The notes under the pieces: model-generated
Databases searched by the model: none
The model's input: the letters and a program-made list of their open reading frames with translations, nothing else
What the model was told of the DNA's origin: nothing
Position numbers and translations under genes: made by a program
In this document: one piece after another, positions 1-8,524 of the stretch
Position numbering within the stretch: position 1 is the first letter of the stretch
Layout: each line of letters starts with the position of its first letter
Source: Planctomycetota bacterium
GTDB lineage: Bacteria; Planctomycetota; Phycisphaerae; Phycisphaerales; SM1A02
Assembly (NCBI GenBank): GCA_014381385.1
Contig: JACNLR010000042.1
Location: 1 to 29,069 of the forward strand
Length of the DNA: 29,069 bases
Reading direction: 5' to 3'

Positions 1-261
1 GTAAAACTGAGGGCATCATAGGGTGGTTGACTGACGTAATATTAGATTCGCTTCCAACTTATGAAATGCATTTCCATGACTATTTACCCACAAGACTGAC
101 ATGCAGTACTTGTAAAATATCAATTAGCAGATGGCTATGGTCTCGTAGTTGATCTTGAAAAATCAAAGGGTGTTTGGATTCACGATTCTACAAGTGGGAA
201 AGATTATCTTGACGCTTTTACATGTTTTGCTTCATGGCCCCTTGGATTCAACCATCCAGAA

Positions 262-1404
262 TTGATGGAAAGCCAATTTAGTGAAGAGATTCTTAAAGTT
301 TCTAGAAACAAAATTGCAAACTCTGATTTATACACAACAGAACTCGCGGAGTTTGTTCAAGCATTTGGTTCTAGAGTTACTCCAGAAGATTATCCGCACC
401 ACTTCTGGGTTTCTGGTGGCGCACTTGCTGTAGAAAATGCCCTAAAGACGGCATTTGACTGGAAAGCCAGAAAGCTTGGCAGAACAAATTTTAATGACGA
501 CGTGAATGACTTAGTTGTATTGCATTTTGAACAAGCGTTCCACGGTCGTTCCGGCTACACAATGAGTTTGACGAACACACTTCCAGACAAAGTTGGTTTG
601 TTCCCCAAATTTAACTGGCCGCGCGTTTCGACACCATATTGCGAATTTGATAACGATGGAAACATTGTCAACGATATCGAAGCATCAGAAGCAAAAACTT
701 GTGCAGAAATTGAAACTGCATTTGAAGAACATTCAAACCGCATTGCTGCAATTGTCATAGAACCAATGCAAGGCGAAGGAGGAGACAACCATTTCCGCAA
801 CGAATTCCTTGAGAAATTGCGACAGTTTGCAGATGAGCGCGAAGCACTTCTTATCTTTGACGAAGTGCAAACAGGTTTCTATGGCTCAGGTAAAACGTGG
901 TTCTGGCAACACACTACTGTCAGACCGGACGTTGTTTGTTTTGGGAAGAAAACACAAACCTGCGGCATCTATGCAAGTCGACGTGTTGATGAGGTTGCTG
1001 ATAACGTTTTTAAACGTTCAAGCAGAATTAACTCAACGTGGGGTGGTAATCTAGTTGACATGGTTCGATGCACTCAATTTATTAATATTATTGAACGTGA
1101 TAACATTGCTGATCTTGTTGCAAATGTTGGCGATCACGTAATTGCAGGGCTTCGAGTACTTGGTAAGGAGTCCGGAGCATACACCAGTGTCCGCGGTAAG
1201 GGTTCTCTCATTGCATTTACGGTTCCAAGCCCAGAGCACCGTGCAACAATGTTGTCTTCCCTTATGGAGGCTGGCGTGATTGCACTGCCATGTGGTGTTC
1301 GTTCGGTTCGGTTCCGTCTCCCGCTTGTAATGACGATTGAAGAAGCAGACGAGTTGCTAAACAGAACACGGATGGCTGTAAGTACGCTAGCCTCTGCGGT
1401 GTAA
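262..1404 (+). CDS. lat: L-lysine 6-transaminase (lysine epsilon-aminotransferase), N-terminus interrupted
   Basis: PLP-dependent class III aminotransferase that moves the epsilon-amino group of lysine to 2-oxoglutarate, giving a semialdehyde that cyclises to piperideine-6-carboxylate. Seen (numbering from the TTG at 262): SGGALAVENALK at 51-62, AFHGRSGYT at 92-100, EPMQGEGGD at 167-175, IFDEVQ with the PLP-pyridine Asp at 200, FGKKTQ at 227-232 with the PLP lysine, NSTWGGN at 257-263 and SVRFR near the C-terminus. It follows my memory of Mycobacterium tuberculosis Lat closely. TTG 262/ATG 265 is the first start in the open frame but lies inside the domain. Family-like coding (HAVL, then LADGYGLVVDLE) runs back in the same frame to position 100. 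It meets TGA at 97-99, preceded in frame by MTIYPQD from ATG 76. The full protein therefore needs a start upstream of that stop; see findings. Function is confident, the intact start is not. Confidence 0.85.
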   Translation: MMESQFSEEILKVSRNKIANSDLYTTELAEFVQAFGSRVTPEDYPHHFWVSGGALAVENALKTAFDWKARKLGRTNFNDDVNDLVVLHFEQAFHGRSGYTMSLTNTLPDKVGLFPKFNWPRVSTPYCEFDNDGNIVNDIEASEAKTCAEIETAFEEHSNRIAAIVIEPMQGEGGDNHFRNEFLEKLRQFADEREALLIFDEVQTGFYGSGKTWFWQHTTVRPDVVCFGKKTQTCGIYASRRVDEVADNVFKRSSRINSTWGGNLVDMVRCTQFINIIERDNIADLVANVGDHVIAGLRVLGKESGAYTSVRGKGSLIAFTVPSPEHRATMLSSLMEAGVIALPCGVRSVRFRLPLVMTIEEADELLNRTRMAVSTLASAV

Positions 1405-1407
1405 CCA

Positions 1408-2586
1408 TTGCAAAGTGCAGCGGCTATTAGTGAACACCTCGATACCCGCACAGCGGCAATTGAGGTCGCAGCCTTGCTTGACAACGCCTTGCAAGGGCCG
1501 ACAGATTTAATTTTAGTCTTTGCAAGTTTTCACCATCGCGAAGCATTAGAAGACGCGATCGCAGATATTCGACAAACACTCTCTCCAAATACAATTGTCG
1601 GTGTAACAACAGAGTCAGTTGTCGGCTGTGATTTAGAACTTGAAGGAGTCGCAGGGTTTTCCGCTATCGCATTCCAATTGCCCGGCATTCATATACATCC
1701 TTGGGTAACTTCACCGAAAAAACCTGTCCCAATCTCAAATCCAAAAGCTATCCCTGCATGGATTGGTCTTAGGGATGACACCAAAGCTGTGTTTTTCTTT
1801 GCAGATCCATTTTCAACACCCATTACTCGTTTACTCCCTGCGCTTGTTAACTGCAGAGGAGAGACTAAGCCGTTACCAATAATCGGCGGCATGGCTTCTG
1901 GTGCTTCGCAAGCAACGTACAACCGACTTTTTTTAGACGACCAAGCGATGCGAAGTGGTGGAATAGGTCTTACCCTTTCGGGTCCATTGGATTTAGATTG
2001 TATAGTGAGTCAAGGGTGCAGACCAATCGGAAATCATCACCGCGTAACCAAAGTAGATGGAAATGTAGTATTGGAACTCGGAGGGAAGCCCGCACTAGAA
2101 GTGTTGCAAGAGTTAGGCAGAAGCGCAGACGCAACAGAACGAGATTTTTTACAGGGCGGTTTATTGCTCGGTGGTGTCATCGATGAAAACCGTTCGCACT
2201 TTGGTCGAGGTGATTTTTTAGTTCGTTCTATTTTGGGTATAGATCGAAAGCGCAAAGGGATAGCAGCGGGCGAGTTTTATCGTTTAGGGAAAACAGTACA
2301 GTTCCATGTTCGCGATCCACAAACTGCAGTTGAAGATTTGCAACTGCTTTTAGATGCGCAGCAGTTGGACACACAACCGTTTGCGGGGCTTTTAGTGACG
2401 TGTAACGGTCGGGGCCGGAGTTTGTTCCATGAAGAAGATCATGACTTGAGTCTCATTCGAGAGCGTATCGGAGAAGTTCCGATAGCGGGTTTCTTCGCGG
2501 CAGGAGAAATCGGACCAATTGGTGGTCGATCGTTTTTACATGGTCACACTGCATGTTTAACACTCTTTAGATCTCTCGAGACATAA
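1408..2586 (+). CDS. FIST N/C-domain sensor protein
   Basis: A 392-residue protein made of FIST (N) followed by FIST_C, a presumed small-ligand sensory module often found alone or on signalling proteins. Seen: DLILVFASFHH near 33-43, GVTTESVVG near 64-72, a central IIGGMASGA segment, and a C-terminal CNGRGRSLF followed by GFFAAGEIGPIGG, both typical of FIST_C. There is no membrane segment or output domain, so it probably acts in the cytoplasm through a partner. The only start that keeps the N-terminal strand is TTG at 1408; the next Met is deep in the protein. It begins three bases after the transaminase stop and in the same reading frame, so the two are very likely co-translated. A role in sensing amino acids or lysine catabolism is inference from this neighbour only. 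Confidence 0.8.
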   Translation: MQSAAAISEHLDTRTAAIEVAALLDNALQGPTDLILVFASFHHREALEDAIADIRQTLSPNTIVGVTTESVVGCDLELEGVAGFSAIAFQLPGIHIHPWVTSPKKPVPISNPKAIPAWIGLRDDTKAVFFFADPFSTPITRLLPALVNCRGETKPLPIIGGMASGASQATYNRLFLDDQAMRSGGIGLTLSGPLDLDCIVSQGCRPIGNHHRVTKVDGNVVLELGGKPALEVLQELGRSADATERDFLQGGLLLGGVIDENRSHFGRGDFLVRSILGIDRKRKGIAAGEFYRLGKTVQFHVRDPQTAVEDLQLLLDAQQLDTQPFAGLLVTCNGRGRSLFHEEDHDLSLIRERIGEVPIAGFFAAGEIGPIGGRSFLHGHTACLTLFRSLET

Positions 2587-2588
2587 GT

Positions 2589-3188
2589 TTACTCTAAGGA
2601 ATACAGCTTTAAAAAATCATGTTCTCTCACGAGCGTGATTTTTTTAAACCTATAATCATTGGCAGAATGCGGGGCGATCGTGATAATTGTGAATCTGCCG
2701 TCTTTGATTTGTCGTACATCTCCAAACGCGCTACCTTTGATCATCCGTTGAAGTAATTTTCCGATATCTCTTCGATTTAAATCAAAAAAAGTTTGAAAGT
2801 ATGTTATTCCATTATCTTTTGATTCAAAATGAGTCCGAGCTTCTCTGCTTAAGATTTGGTCATAAAGCAAATCCCAATTCCGATCTCTGAGGCAAGTTAA
2901 AAATTGGGAAAGTACATGCTCCGGAAGAACAGCACGTAAAGTAATTTCTCCTGTGAGTTCGTCCACCTCTTGAAGCTCAACGGTATCCAAATATTGTTGA
3001 ACTGCAGCGCTATTCGTTCCACCAACGGGAGAGTACTTCACGATGGTGCCATCTTCTTGGATGATTTCGTTTTCCATAGAGTCGCTCATCGAATAATGCC
3101 AAGCCGGGCGCGTTCGATATTCAACCCTCTCTGTTGCACACCCAGCAAAGATGGAAAGGAAAAAGAAGATAACGAGGGTGTTCCGCAT
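2589..3188 (-). CDS. Hypothetical lipoprotein, 199 aa
   Basis: The N-terminus MRNTLVIFFFLSIFAGC is a lipoprotein signal peptide with lipobox FAGC, so the mature protein is predicted to be lipid-anchored. The rest is soluble, mixed alpha/beta, with LSQFLTCLRDRNWDLLYDQIL and a C-terminal strand pair ending KKITLVREHDFLKLYSLE. This loosely resembles NTF2-like or DUF4878-like folds, but I do not recognise the family and give no function. ATG 3188 is preferred over the TTG three bases upstream because it overlaps the stop of the PD40 gene as TGATG, implying coupled translation. The gene ends two bases from the convergent FIST gene with no terminator between them. Confidence 0.7.
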   Translation of the reverse strand: MRNTLVIFFFLSIFAGCATERVEYRTRPAWHYSMSDSMENEIIQEDGTIVKYSPVGGTNSAAVQQYLDTVELQEVDELTGEITLRAVLPEHVLSQFLTCLRDRNWDLLYDQILSREARTHFESKDNGITYFQTFFDLNRRDIGKLLQRMIKGSAFGDVRQIKDGRFTIITIAPHSANDYRFKKITLVREHDFLKLYSLE

Positions 3189-4297
3189 CAATGTTCAGCC
3201 GTTTCGGGTCCCGCTTCAAGGTCAAAGAGAAATGGTGCAACCCAGAGTTGGCTTGTGCCGGTCTCTCGTTTACTTGTCCACATGAGCACGTCGCCCTCAG
3301 CGTTGAATACTGGTAAGCCATCAAAGCCATCGGCGTGTGTGATTCGCCTTCGACGAATTCCGTAGCGAGTGGTGCCACCAACTTCACCACTATCAGCATC
3401 GCAAACAAAGAGTTCGTAGTTACGATGACCGATTTCACTTGTAGCATAAATAACAAAGCGATTGTTTGGATGCCAAAATGGTCCCCAATTGACGTGTTCG
3501 TTATCGGTTAGTTGGAACTCTCTTTCAATACCTACAATTGCTCCTTGTTCATCAAACTGTAGTTCAGCAACATAGAGTTGTAGCAAATCATTCCCACGAC
3601 GGTCTGAACGGTACACAATTCGTTTTCCATCTGGCGAAAAGAATGGTCCTCCGTCATATCCCGCGTCACCCACGATAAGGCGGTCGATTCCTGTTTTGGT
3701 ATCGGTGATATAAATATCGCCTGCACCACTTGCAAGTGAACAATAGACGATGTGTCTTGCGTCTGGGCTCCATGATCCTTCAGCAAGATAGTGCTCATCG
3801 TCGGTGACAAGTTTTTTTACTTCTCCTGTTCTAAGATTTTGCGAAATGATATTCATTTTTGGCGGGAATGCCCAGCGATATCGACCTGATTCACGTTGGT
3901 ATCCGGGAATATCACCGTCAACGAGCGGAGTCGTTGTTGTTGCATACATCACGAGATTTTCATCTTCTGGATGGAACCATCCACATGTATTTGCAGAGCC
4001 CTCATTGTTTAAGCGAATGATATTTTCAAGCCCCGAAACTACGCCATCGCTATCGAAGGTAACATCGGCGAGGTACATAGCGTAGTCATCGTCTGGCGCT
4101 TCACCTTCGGCAGGGTGCTCAATTGCTTGGAATATAACCCGTTTTCCCGCAGGGTCAAAATACGACTCTCCTGCTTTTAAGAAAAACGCTGGGTCAGTGA
4201 GCAAGACAGGCGTGCCAATCGCACCGGTTTCTTCTGGATGAGGGGGAGTTGCTTGTCCGGCGAGAAGCGATACGAATAGTGTAATACAATATGCCAT
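3188..4297 (-). CDS. Exported PD40/TolB-like beta-propeller protein
   Basis: The start at ATG 4297 is chosen because AAGGA lies 7 bases upstream and the protein then begins with a signal peptide (MAYCITLFVSLLAGQA). Six PD40-type repeats can be read, with cores ESYFDPAGKRVIF, CGWFHPEDENLVMYA, GSWSPDARHIVYCS, GPFFSPDGKRIVYRS, WGPFWHPNNRFVIYA and LPVFNAEGDVLMWTS. The number suggests a six-bladed propeller. There is no TolB N-terminal domain and no Pal partner nearby, so it should not be called TolB. It is most likely a periplasmic or surface binding protein of unknown ligand, working with the lipoprotein it overlaps. The upstream extension of the frame to 4378 lies inside the divergent rluA and is unlikely to be used. 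Confidence 0.75.
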   Translation of the reverse strand: MAYCITLFVSLLAGQATPPHPEETGAIGTPVLLTDPAFFLKAGESYFDPAGKRVIFQAIEHPAEGEAPDDDYAMYLADVTFDSDGVVSGLENIIRLNNEGSANTCGWFHPEDENLVMYATTTTPLVDGDIPGYQRESGRYRWAFPPKMNIISQNLRTGEVKKLVTDDEHYLAEGSWSPDARHIVYCSLASGAGDIYITDTKTGIDRLIVGDAGYDGGPFFSPDGKRIVYRSDRRGNDLLQLYVAELQFDEQGAIVGIEREFQLTDNEHVNWGPFWHPNNRFVIYATSEIGHRNYELFVCDADSGEVGGTTRYGIRRRRITHADGFDGLPVFNAEGDVLMWTSKRETGTSQLWVAPFLFDLEAGPETAEH

Positions 4298-4309
4298 TGA
4301 GAATTCCTT

Positions 4310-4978
4310 TTGAGTGAACGAAACACATATCATACGCCTCCGAAGCATTTGCCGCATGAGGTGCCAGTGCTTTACCACGACGATTATGTTGTTGTTTTGA
4401 ATAAGCCAAGTGGCTTACTCAGTGTAAAAGGTATTGGGGTAGATAAAATTGACTGCCTTGCAGTACGAGTAGCTTCTGCAATTGAAGGTGCGCGTATAGT
4501 GCATCGACTTGATATGGATACTTCTGGCGTGATTGTGATGGCTAGAGATGCGGAAACGCACAAAGAGTTGAGTAGGCAATTTCAAGATCGAGAAGTTCAG
4601 AAAACGTATATAGCGGTAGTTGGCGGCGCGGTAGAAGGAGAATCTGGTTTGATTGATATTCCAATTCGGAAAGATTTTGACAACCCGCCACGTCAATGTG
4701 TAGATTTTAAACAAGGAAAATCGTCCCAAACAAATTGGCGAGTCATAGAGCGCCAAACCGATCGTACTCGCCTAGAGTTGAAGCCAACTACTGGTCGTTC
4801 GCATCAACTTCGAATTCATCTTCGCGAGGTAGGACATCCAATTCTTGGAGATGATTTATATGCGAGTGAGCAGTTGCAACAACTTGCACCAAGGCTATTA
4901 CTTCACGCGCTTGAGCTTTCATTTGTTCACCCCGCAAACAATGAAAAAAGGACAATCACAGCTGCTTGCCCTTTCTGA
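4310..4978 (+). CDS. rluA: RluA-family rRNA/tRNA pseudouridine synthase
   Basis: Single-domain RluA-type synthase that isomerises uridine in RNA. E. coli RluA acts on 23S rRNA U746 and tRNA U32. Seen: LYHDDYVVVLNKPSGLLSVKG at 21-41, catalytic motif HRLDMDTSG with Asp68, and a C-terminal block TGRSHQLRIHLREVGHPILGD followed by LYAS and APRLLLHA. These run almost residue for residue like E. coli RluA, with no S4 domain and about the same length (222 versus 219). The start is TTG 4310, which gives an N-terminal extension equal to that of E. coli RluA; GTG 4361 would remove conserved sequence. It is divergent from the PD40 gene with only 12 bases between starts, and ends at a strong bidirectional terminator. 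Confidence 0.88.
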   Translation: MSERNTYHTPPKHLPHEVPVLYHDDYVVVLNKPSGLLSVKGIGVDKIDCLAVRVASAIEGARIVHRLDMDTSGVIVMARDAETHKELSRQFQDREVQKTYIAVVGGAVEGESGLIDIPIRKDFDNPPRQCVDFKQGKSSQTNWRVIERQTDRTRLELKPTTGRSHQLRIHLREVGHPILGDDLYASEQLQQLAPRLLLHALELSFVHPANNEKRTITAACPF

Positions 4979-4996
4979 TGTAGGAAGGAAAATAAA

Positions 4997-5040
4997 AAAA
5001 CGGCATGAAACGTGGAATTTCATGCCGTTTTGTATTTTTA
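4997..5040. terminator. Bidirectional intrinsic terminator between rluA and clpC
   Basis: A perfect 14-bp inverted repeat, AAAACGGCATGAAA (4997-5010) and TTTCATGCCGTTTT (5018-5031), encloses a 7-base loop. An A-run precedes it and a T-rich stretch follows it, so the hairpin has a U-tail on either strand. It sits 18 bases after the rluA stop and before the clpC stop at 5049, and can end both convergent transcripts. Confidence 0.92.
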
Positions 5041-5048
5041 ATTGAGAT

Positions 5049-7574
5049 TTAACCGTTAGTTCCAGTGGTTTCTGGCTCTGGTTCCTCGGTTTTTTCAGGG
5101 TGCTCTACACCGAAGAATAGGTGGTCGTCGCCTTCTTTATGCGTCATCGTGATGTGGTCACCCGATGTATAGTCGCCGCTGAGTAATGATTCAGCAAGAG
5201 GATCTTCGATGTAGGAACCAAGTGCGCGCCTTAGCGGTCTCGCACCAAAGTCTGGGTTGTACCCTTTTTCAATGAGAAAGTCCTTGGCTACTTGATCGAG
5301 CTCCATCGTCATGCCTTTTTCTTGAAGGCGGGACATAATTTTGGCAAGTTCTATATCAATGATTGAGTAAAGATCATCTTTTGTAAGCGCATGGAATACA
5401 ACGACATCGTCGAGTCGATTTATAAACTCAGGACGGAAGAATTTTTCAGTCTCGGTTAGCAATTGTTTCTTGAGTTTTTCGTAATCCATTACTTCTTCTC
5501 GTTTACCAAAGCCAAACGATTGCCCACCTTTAATCAGATCTGAACCGATGTTTGAAGTTAAGATAACGATGGTGTTTCGGAAGTCAACATGTCGTCCGAA
5601 GGAGTCAGTCAGACGACCTTCTTCCATGATTTGGAGAAGCATATTGAACACGTCGCTGTGTGCTTTTTCCACTTCATCAAAGAGTACGACAGCATAGGGT
5701 TTGCGACGAATTTTTTCCGTAAGCTGGCCACCTTCTTCGTAACCGACGTATCCGGGAGGTGCGCCAACGAGTCGTGAGACCGTGTGCTTTTCCATATATT
5801 CAGACATGTCAAGGTGCACGAGTGAGTCTGCATCGCCAAACATAAACTCAGCGAGTGCCTTTGCAAGAAGTGTTTTGCCAACACCTGTCGGTCCAAGGAA
5901 TAAGAACGAACCCATAGGTCGGTTTGGATCTTTAAGACCACTGCGTGACTTGCGGATTGCTTTTGCAATTTGGGTGATGCCGTCATGCTGGCTGATGACT
6001 GTTTTGTGTAACTCATCTTCAAGTTGCAAGAGACGTTGTGATTCGGCTTCTTCTAGTCGAGTTAAAGGCACGCCAGTCATGCTCGATACTACTTCAGCGA
6101 TGATGTTTTCATCGACCTGGGCAGTGATTTCGTTCATTTGCTCACGCCATTCTTTTTGAAGTTCATCTTTCTTGGCGCGCAGTTTCTCTGCCTCATCACG
6201 AAGTGCCGCAGCAGCTTCGTAATCTGCTCCTTTGACTGCTTCATCCTTTTTAATTTTTAAGAGTTCGAGTTGTTCCTCGTAGTCGGCCATTGAAGGCGGT
6301 TTTGACATAGATTTTAGACGAACGCGAGCACCAGCCTCATCAATCACATCGATGGACTTGTCTGGTTGGACACGATCGGAAATGTATCGATTGGAAAGTT
6401 CAACTGCTGCAAGGATCGCACTATCGGTGAATTTCACACGGTGATGTTGCTCATAGCGCTCACGAAGACCTTTTAAAATAGCGATGGTGTCTTCTTTGTT
6501 TGGTGGGTTTACAACGATAGACTGAAACCGACGTTCAAGCGCGTTGTCTTTCTCGATGTACTTTCTATATTCGTCAAACGTTGTTGCGCCGATGCACTGC
6601 ATTTCGCCGCGCGATAATGCTGGCTTGAGAACGTTGGAAGCATCGATTGCTCCTTCTGCTCCACCCGCGCCAACAAGCGTGTGTAATTCATCGATGAAGA
6701 GCAAAATGTTTTTTGCCCGCTTCACTTCATTCATAACAGCTTTGATTCGTTCTTCAAACTGACCTCGATATTTCGTGCCAGCAACCATCATTGCGAGGTC
6801 GAGCACGATAACTCGGCGACCATGAAGTAAATCAGGAACTTCGTGTTCTGTAATTCTCTGAGCTAGACCCTCTATGATTGCGGTTTTACCAACACCAGCT
6901 TCACCAATGAGAACGGGGTTGTTCTTAGTACGGCGGCATAGTATTTGTACGAGTCGTTCAATTTCTTTGTGACGGCCGATGACAGGGTCAAGTTCATTTT
7001 TCTGAGCAAGTTCTGTTAGATCTCGACCAAAACTATCGAGTGCTGGGGTTTTACTTTTGCCTCGACGAGGGGATGGGCTTGGCGCTTCGCCTTGAGGCTC
7101 CATACCTTCGTCGTCGAGTTCTTCTATTTGACCAACACCCGCACCTAAAAGATTGAGAACTTCTTCTCGAACGTCTTCTAGTTTCAGCCCTAAGTTCATA
7201 AGCACCTGCGCTGCAACACCATCTTGCTCTCGAAGCAAACCAAGAAGAAGGTGCTCTGTTCCCACGTAATTATGGTTGAGGGAACGAGCTTCTTCGATTG
7301 CATACTCGATGACTTTCTTTGCCCGAGGTGTTTGGGGTAATTTGCCCATTGTCACCATGTCAGGACCGCTTTTGACAAGTTTCTCTACCTCTAGGCGGAC
7401 CTTCCGAAGGTCTATTTCTAGATGTTTTAGTACATTTGCACCAACACCAGAACCTTCCTTTACGAGGCCAAGAAGGATATGTTCCGTACCTATGTACTCG
7501 TGGTTAAAGCGTTGCGCCTCTTGATTTGCAAGAGCCATGACTTTTCTAGCGCGATCAGTTAAACGTTCAAACAT
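5049..7574 (-). CDS. clpC: ATP-dependent Clp protease ATPase subunit ClpC
   Basis: Hsp100 AAA+ unfoldase that feeds substrates to ClpP. Seen in order: two Clp_N repeats (about 1-65 and 78-145, each with a GTEHxLLGL core), Walker A GEAGVGKT at 224-231, Walker B FIDE at 293-296, a UVR/M-domain segment at about 432-470 (the ClpC mark, shorter than ClpB's), second Walker A GPTGVGKT at 561-568 and second Walker B LFDE at 631-634. FGF at 687-689 fits the ClpP-docking loop. Length 841 is usual for ClpC. The C-terminal tail after 815 is acidic and low in complexity. The ATG has GGAG upstream. Neither ctsR, mcsA nor mcsB adjoins it, so control differs from Firmicutes. It is transcribed alone, ending at the bidirectional terminator. 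Confidence 0.96.
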   Translation of the reverse strand: MFERLTDRARKVMALANQEAQRFNHEYIGTEHILLGLVKEGSGVGANVLKHLEIDLRKVRLEVEKLVKSGPDMVTMGKLPQTPRAKKVIEYAIEEARSLNHNYVGTEHLLLGLLREQDGVAAQVLMNLGLKLEDVREEVLNLLGAGVGQIEELDDEGMEPQGEAPSPSPRRGKSKTPALDSFGRDLTELAQKNELDPVIGRHKEIERLVQILCRRTKNNPVLIGEAGVGKTAIIEGLAQRITEHEVPDLLHGRRVIVLDLAMMVAGTKYRGQFEERIKAVMNEVKRAKNILLFIDELHTLVGAGGAEGAIDASNVLKPALSRGEMQCIGATTFDEYRKYIEKDNALERRFQSIVVNPPNKEDTIAILKGLRERYEQHHRVKFTDSAILAAVELSNRYISDRVQPDKSIDVIDEAGARVRLKSMSKPPSMADYEEQLELLKIKKDEAVKGADYEAAAALRDEAEKLRAKKDELQKEWREQMNEITAQVDENIIAEVVSSMTGVPLTRLEEAESQRLLQLEDELHKTVISQHDGITQIAKAIRKSRSGLKDPNRPMGSFLFLGPTGVGKTLLAKALAEFMFGDADSLVHLDMSEYMEKHTVSRLVGAPPGYVGYEEGGQLTEKIRRKPYAVVLFDEVEKAHSDVFNMLLQIMEEGRLTDSFGRHVDFRNTIVILTSNIGSDLIKGGQSFGFGKREEVMDYEKLKKQLLTETEKFFRPEFINRLDDVVVFHALTKDDLYSIIDIELAKIMSRLQEKGMTMELDQVAKDFLIEKGYNPDFGARPLRRALGSYIEDPLAESLLSGDYTSGDHITMTHKEGDDHLFFGVEHPEKTEEPEPETTGTNG

Positions 7575-7822
7575 TGTTCAATTCTCCAGTCCTGCATGAT
7601 ATGCGGGATAAGCTTTCTAAGGGTGCAAAAAACAGCAACCCACTATAGAACAATCGGTGCAACTCCCATTCCATTTGAGAACTTATTCAGATTAAGTAAG
7701 AAAACGTCAGATAACGCAAAAAAGCACTCTTCAAAAGACCCTAATTGACTTTTTTTGCACGAGTTCCCGTAATTCCGCCAAAGTGGCATACTCAGTTTGG
7801 CCTATGCAACGAGGTGATTATT
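7575..7822 (-). promoter_or_regulatory. Gene-free 248-base leader/promoter region of clpC
   Basis: This stretch between the lolD stop and the clpC start must contain the clpC promoter and, reading on the minus strand, the end of the Lol transcript. A TATAGT hexamer (plus-strand ACTATA, 7642-7647) is the best -10 candidate, but no convincing -35 lies 16-18 bases upstream. A good Shine-Dalgarno GGAG precedes ATG 7574. I see no clear intrinsic terminator for lolD, no full CIRCE element and no credible small gene. Confidence 0.35.
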
Positions 7823-8524
7823 TTATGTTGCAGCGACTATATGCCCACCCTTGAGTTTTACAACAACATCACCTCGACCTGCAATTTCGAAGTTGTGCGT
7901 CACCATAACAAGAGTAAGACCAGACCTGTGCAAATCACAGAGTACATCTAGGATTTCATTTCCAGTGTCTTCGTCAAGGTTTCCCGTGGGTTCATCTGCA
8001 AGAAGAACAGAAGGGTTATTCACTAGCGCCCGCGCAATCGCAACTCTTTGCCTCTCGCCACCCGAGAGTTCACGCGGCCTGTGCTTGAGCCTGTGTGTTA
8101 GACCGAATTGTTCAAGTAATTCTTTTGCACGGTCTACTGCATCTTTTTTAGAGGTAATTGAACCGCCAAGCATTGAGGGCAAAATAGTATTCTCAAACAC
8201 GGTTAATTCTGGCAATAGATGATAAAACTGAAACACAAAACCGATATCGTTATTCCTGTAACAATTAATTTGCTTGTTCGATTTTTCCCAAACGGATTCG
8301 CCTCTGAATAAGACTTTCCCACCATTTGCATCTGGTCTATCGAGACCACCAAGAAGATGGAGTAACGTTGATTTTCCCGATCCGCTAGAGCCTAGAATGG
8401 TGGTCCATTGAGCTTCGTGAAATTGTAAAGAGGCGCCGTGTAATACAGGTACGTTTGCTCGACCAAGCTTGTACGTCTTTTTTAGGTCGATGCATTCTAA
8501 TATCGGTGCTGTCGGATTATTCAT
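7823..8524 (-). CDS. lolD: LolD-type ABC transporter ATP-binding protein
   Basis: ATPase of a lipoprotein-release (MacB/LolD family) ABC exporter. Seen from ATG 8524: Walker A GSSGSGKST at 45-53, Q-loop FQFYHLLPELT near 98-108, signature LSGGERQRVA at 153-162, Walker B VLLADEPTGNLD near 173-184 and H-loop VTH at 208-210. Length 233 is typical. ATG 8524 is chosen because the protein then starts at the usual place and overlaps the permease stop by 8 bases, giving translational coupling. The partner permease lies directly upstream and is the only one here. Whether it works as a homodimer or with a second permease elsewhere cannot be told from this window. Confidence 0.88.
   Translation of the reverse strand: MNNPTAPILECIDLKKTYKLGRANVPVLHGASLQFHEAQWTTILGSSGSGKSTLLHLLGGLDRPDANGGKVLFRGESVWEKSNKQINCYRNNDIGFVFQFYHLLPELTVFENTILPSMLGGSITSKKDAVDRAKELLEQFGLTHRLKHRPRELSGGERQRVAIARALVNNPSVLLADEPTGNLDEDTGNEILDVLCDLHRSGLTLVMVTHNFEIAGRGDVVVKLKGGHIVAAT

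Noticed and set aside
27..45. TTGACT and TATTAG as a promoter for the transaminase
   Set aside because: The hexamers are only seven bases apart and no -10 lies at proper spacing.
97..99. TGA in the transaminase read as selenocysteine or a reassigned codon
   Set aside because: TGA clearly terminates rluA, yebC and other genes here, no SECIS-like hairpin is evident, and the family has Val or Leu at this place.
2970..3365. A 131-codon plus-strand frame opposite the lipoprotein/PD40 junction
   Set aside because: It lies entirely antisense to two well-supported genes and shows no domain or start signal.
7720..7735. AGCACTC near the clpC leader as a CIRCE half-site
   Set aside because: Only seven bases match, no paired GAGTGCT follows, and it is far from a plausible -10.
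7745..7951. A 68-codon plus-strand frame at the lolD 3' end
   Set aside because: It overlaps lolD on the opposite strand, has no ribosome site and no recognisable protein features.
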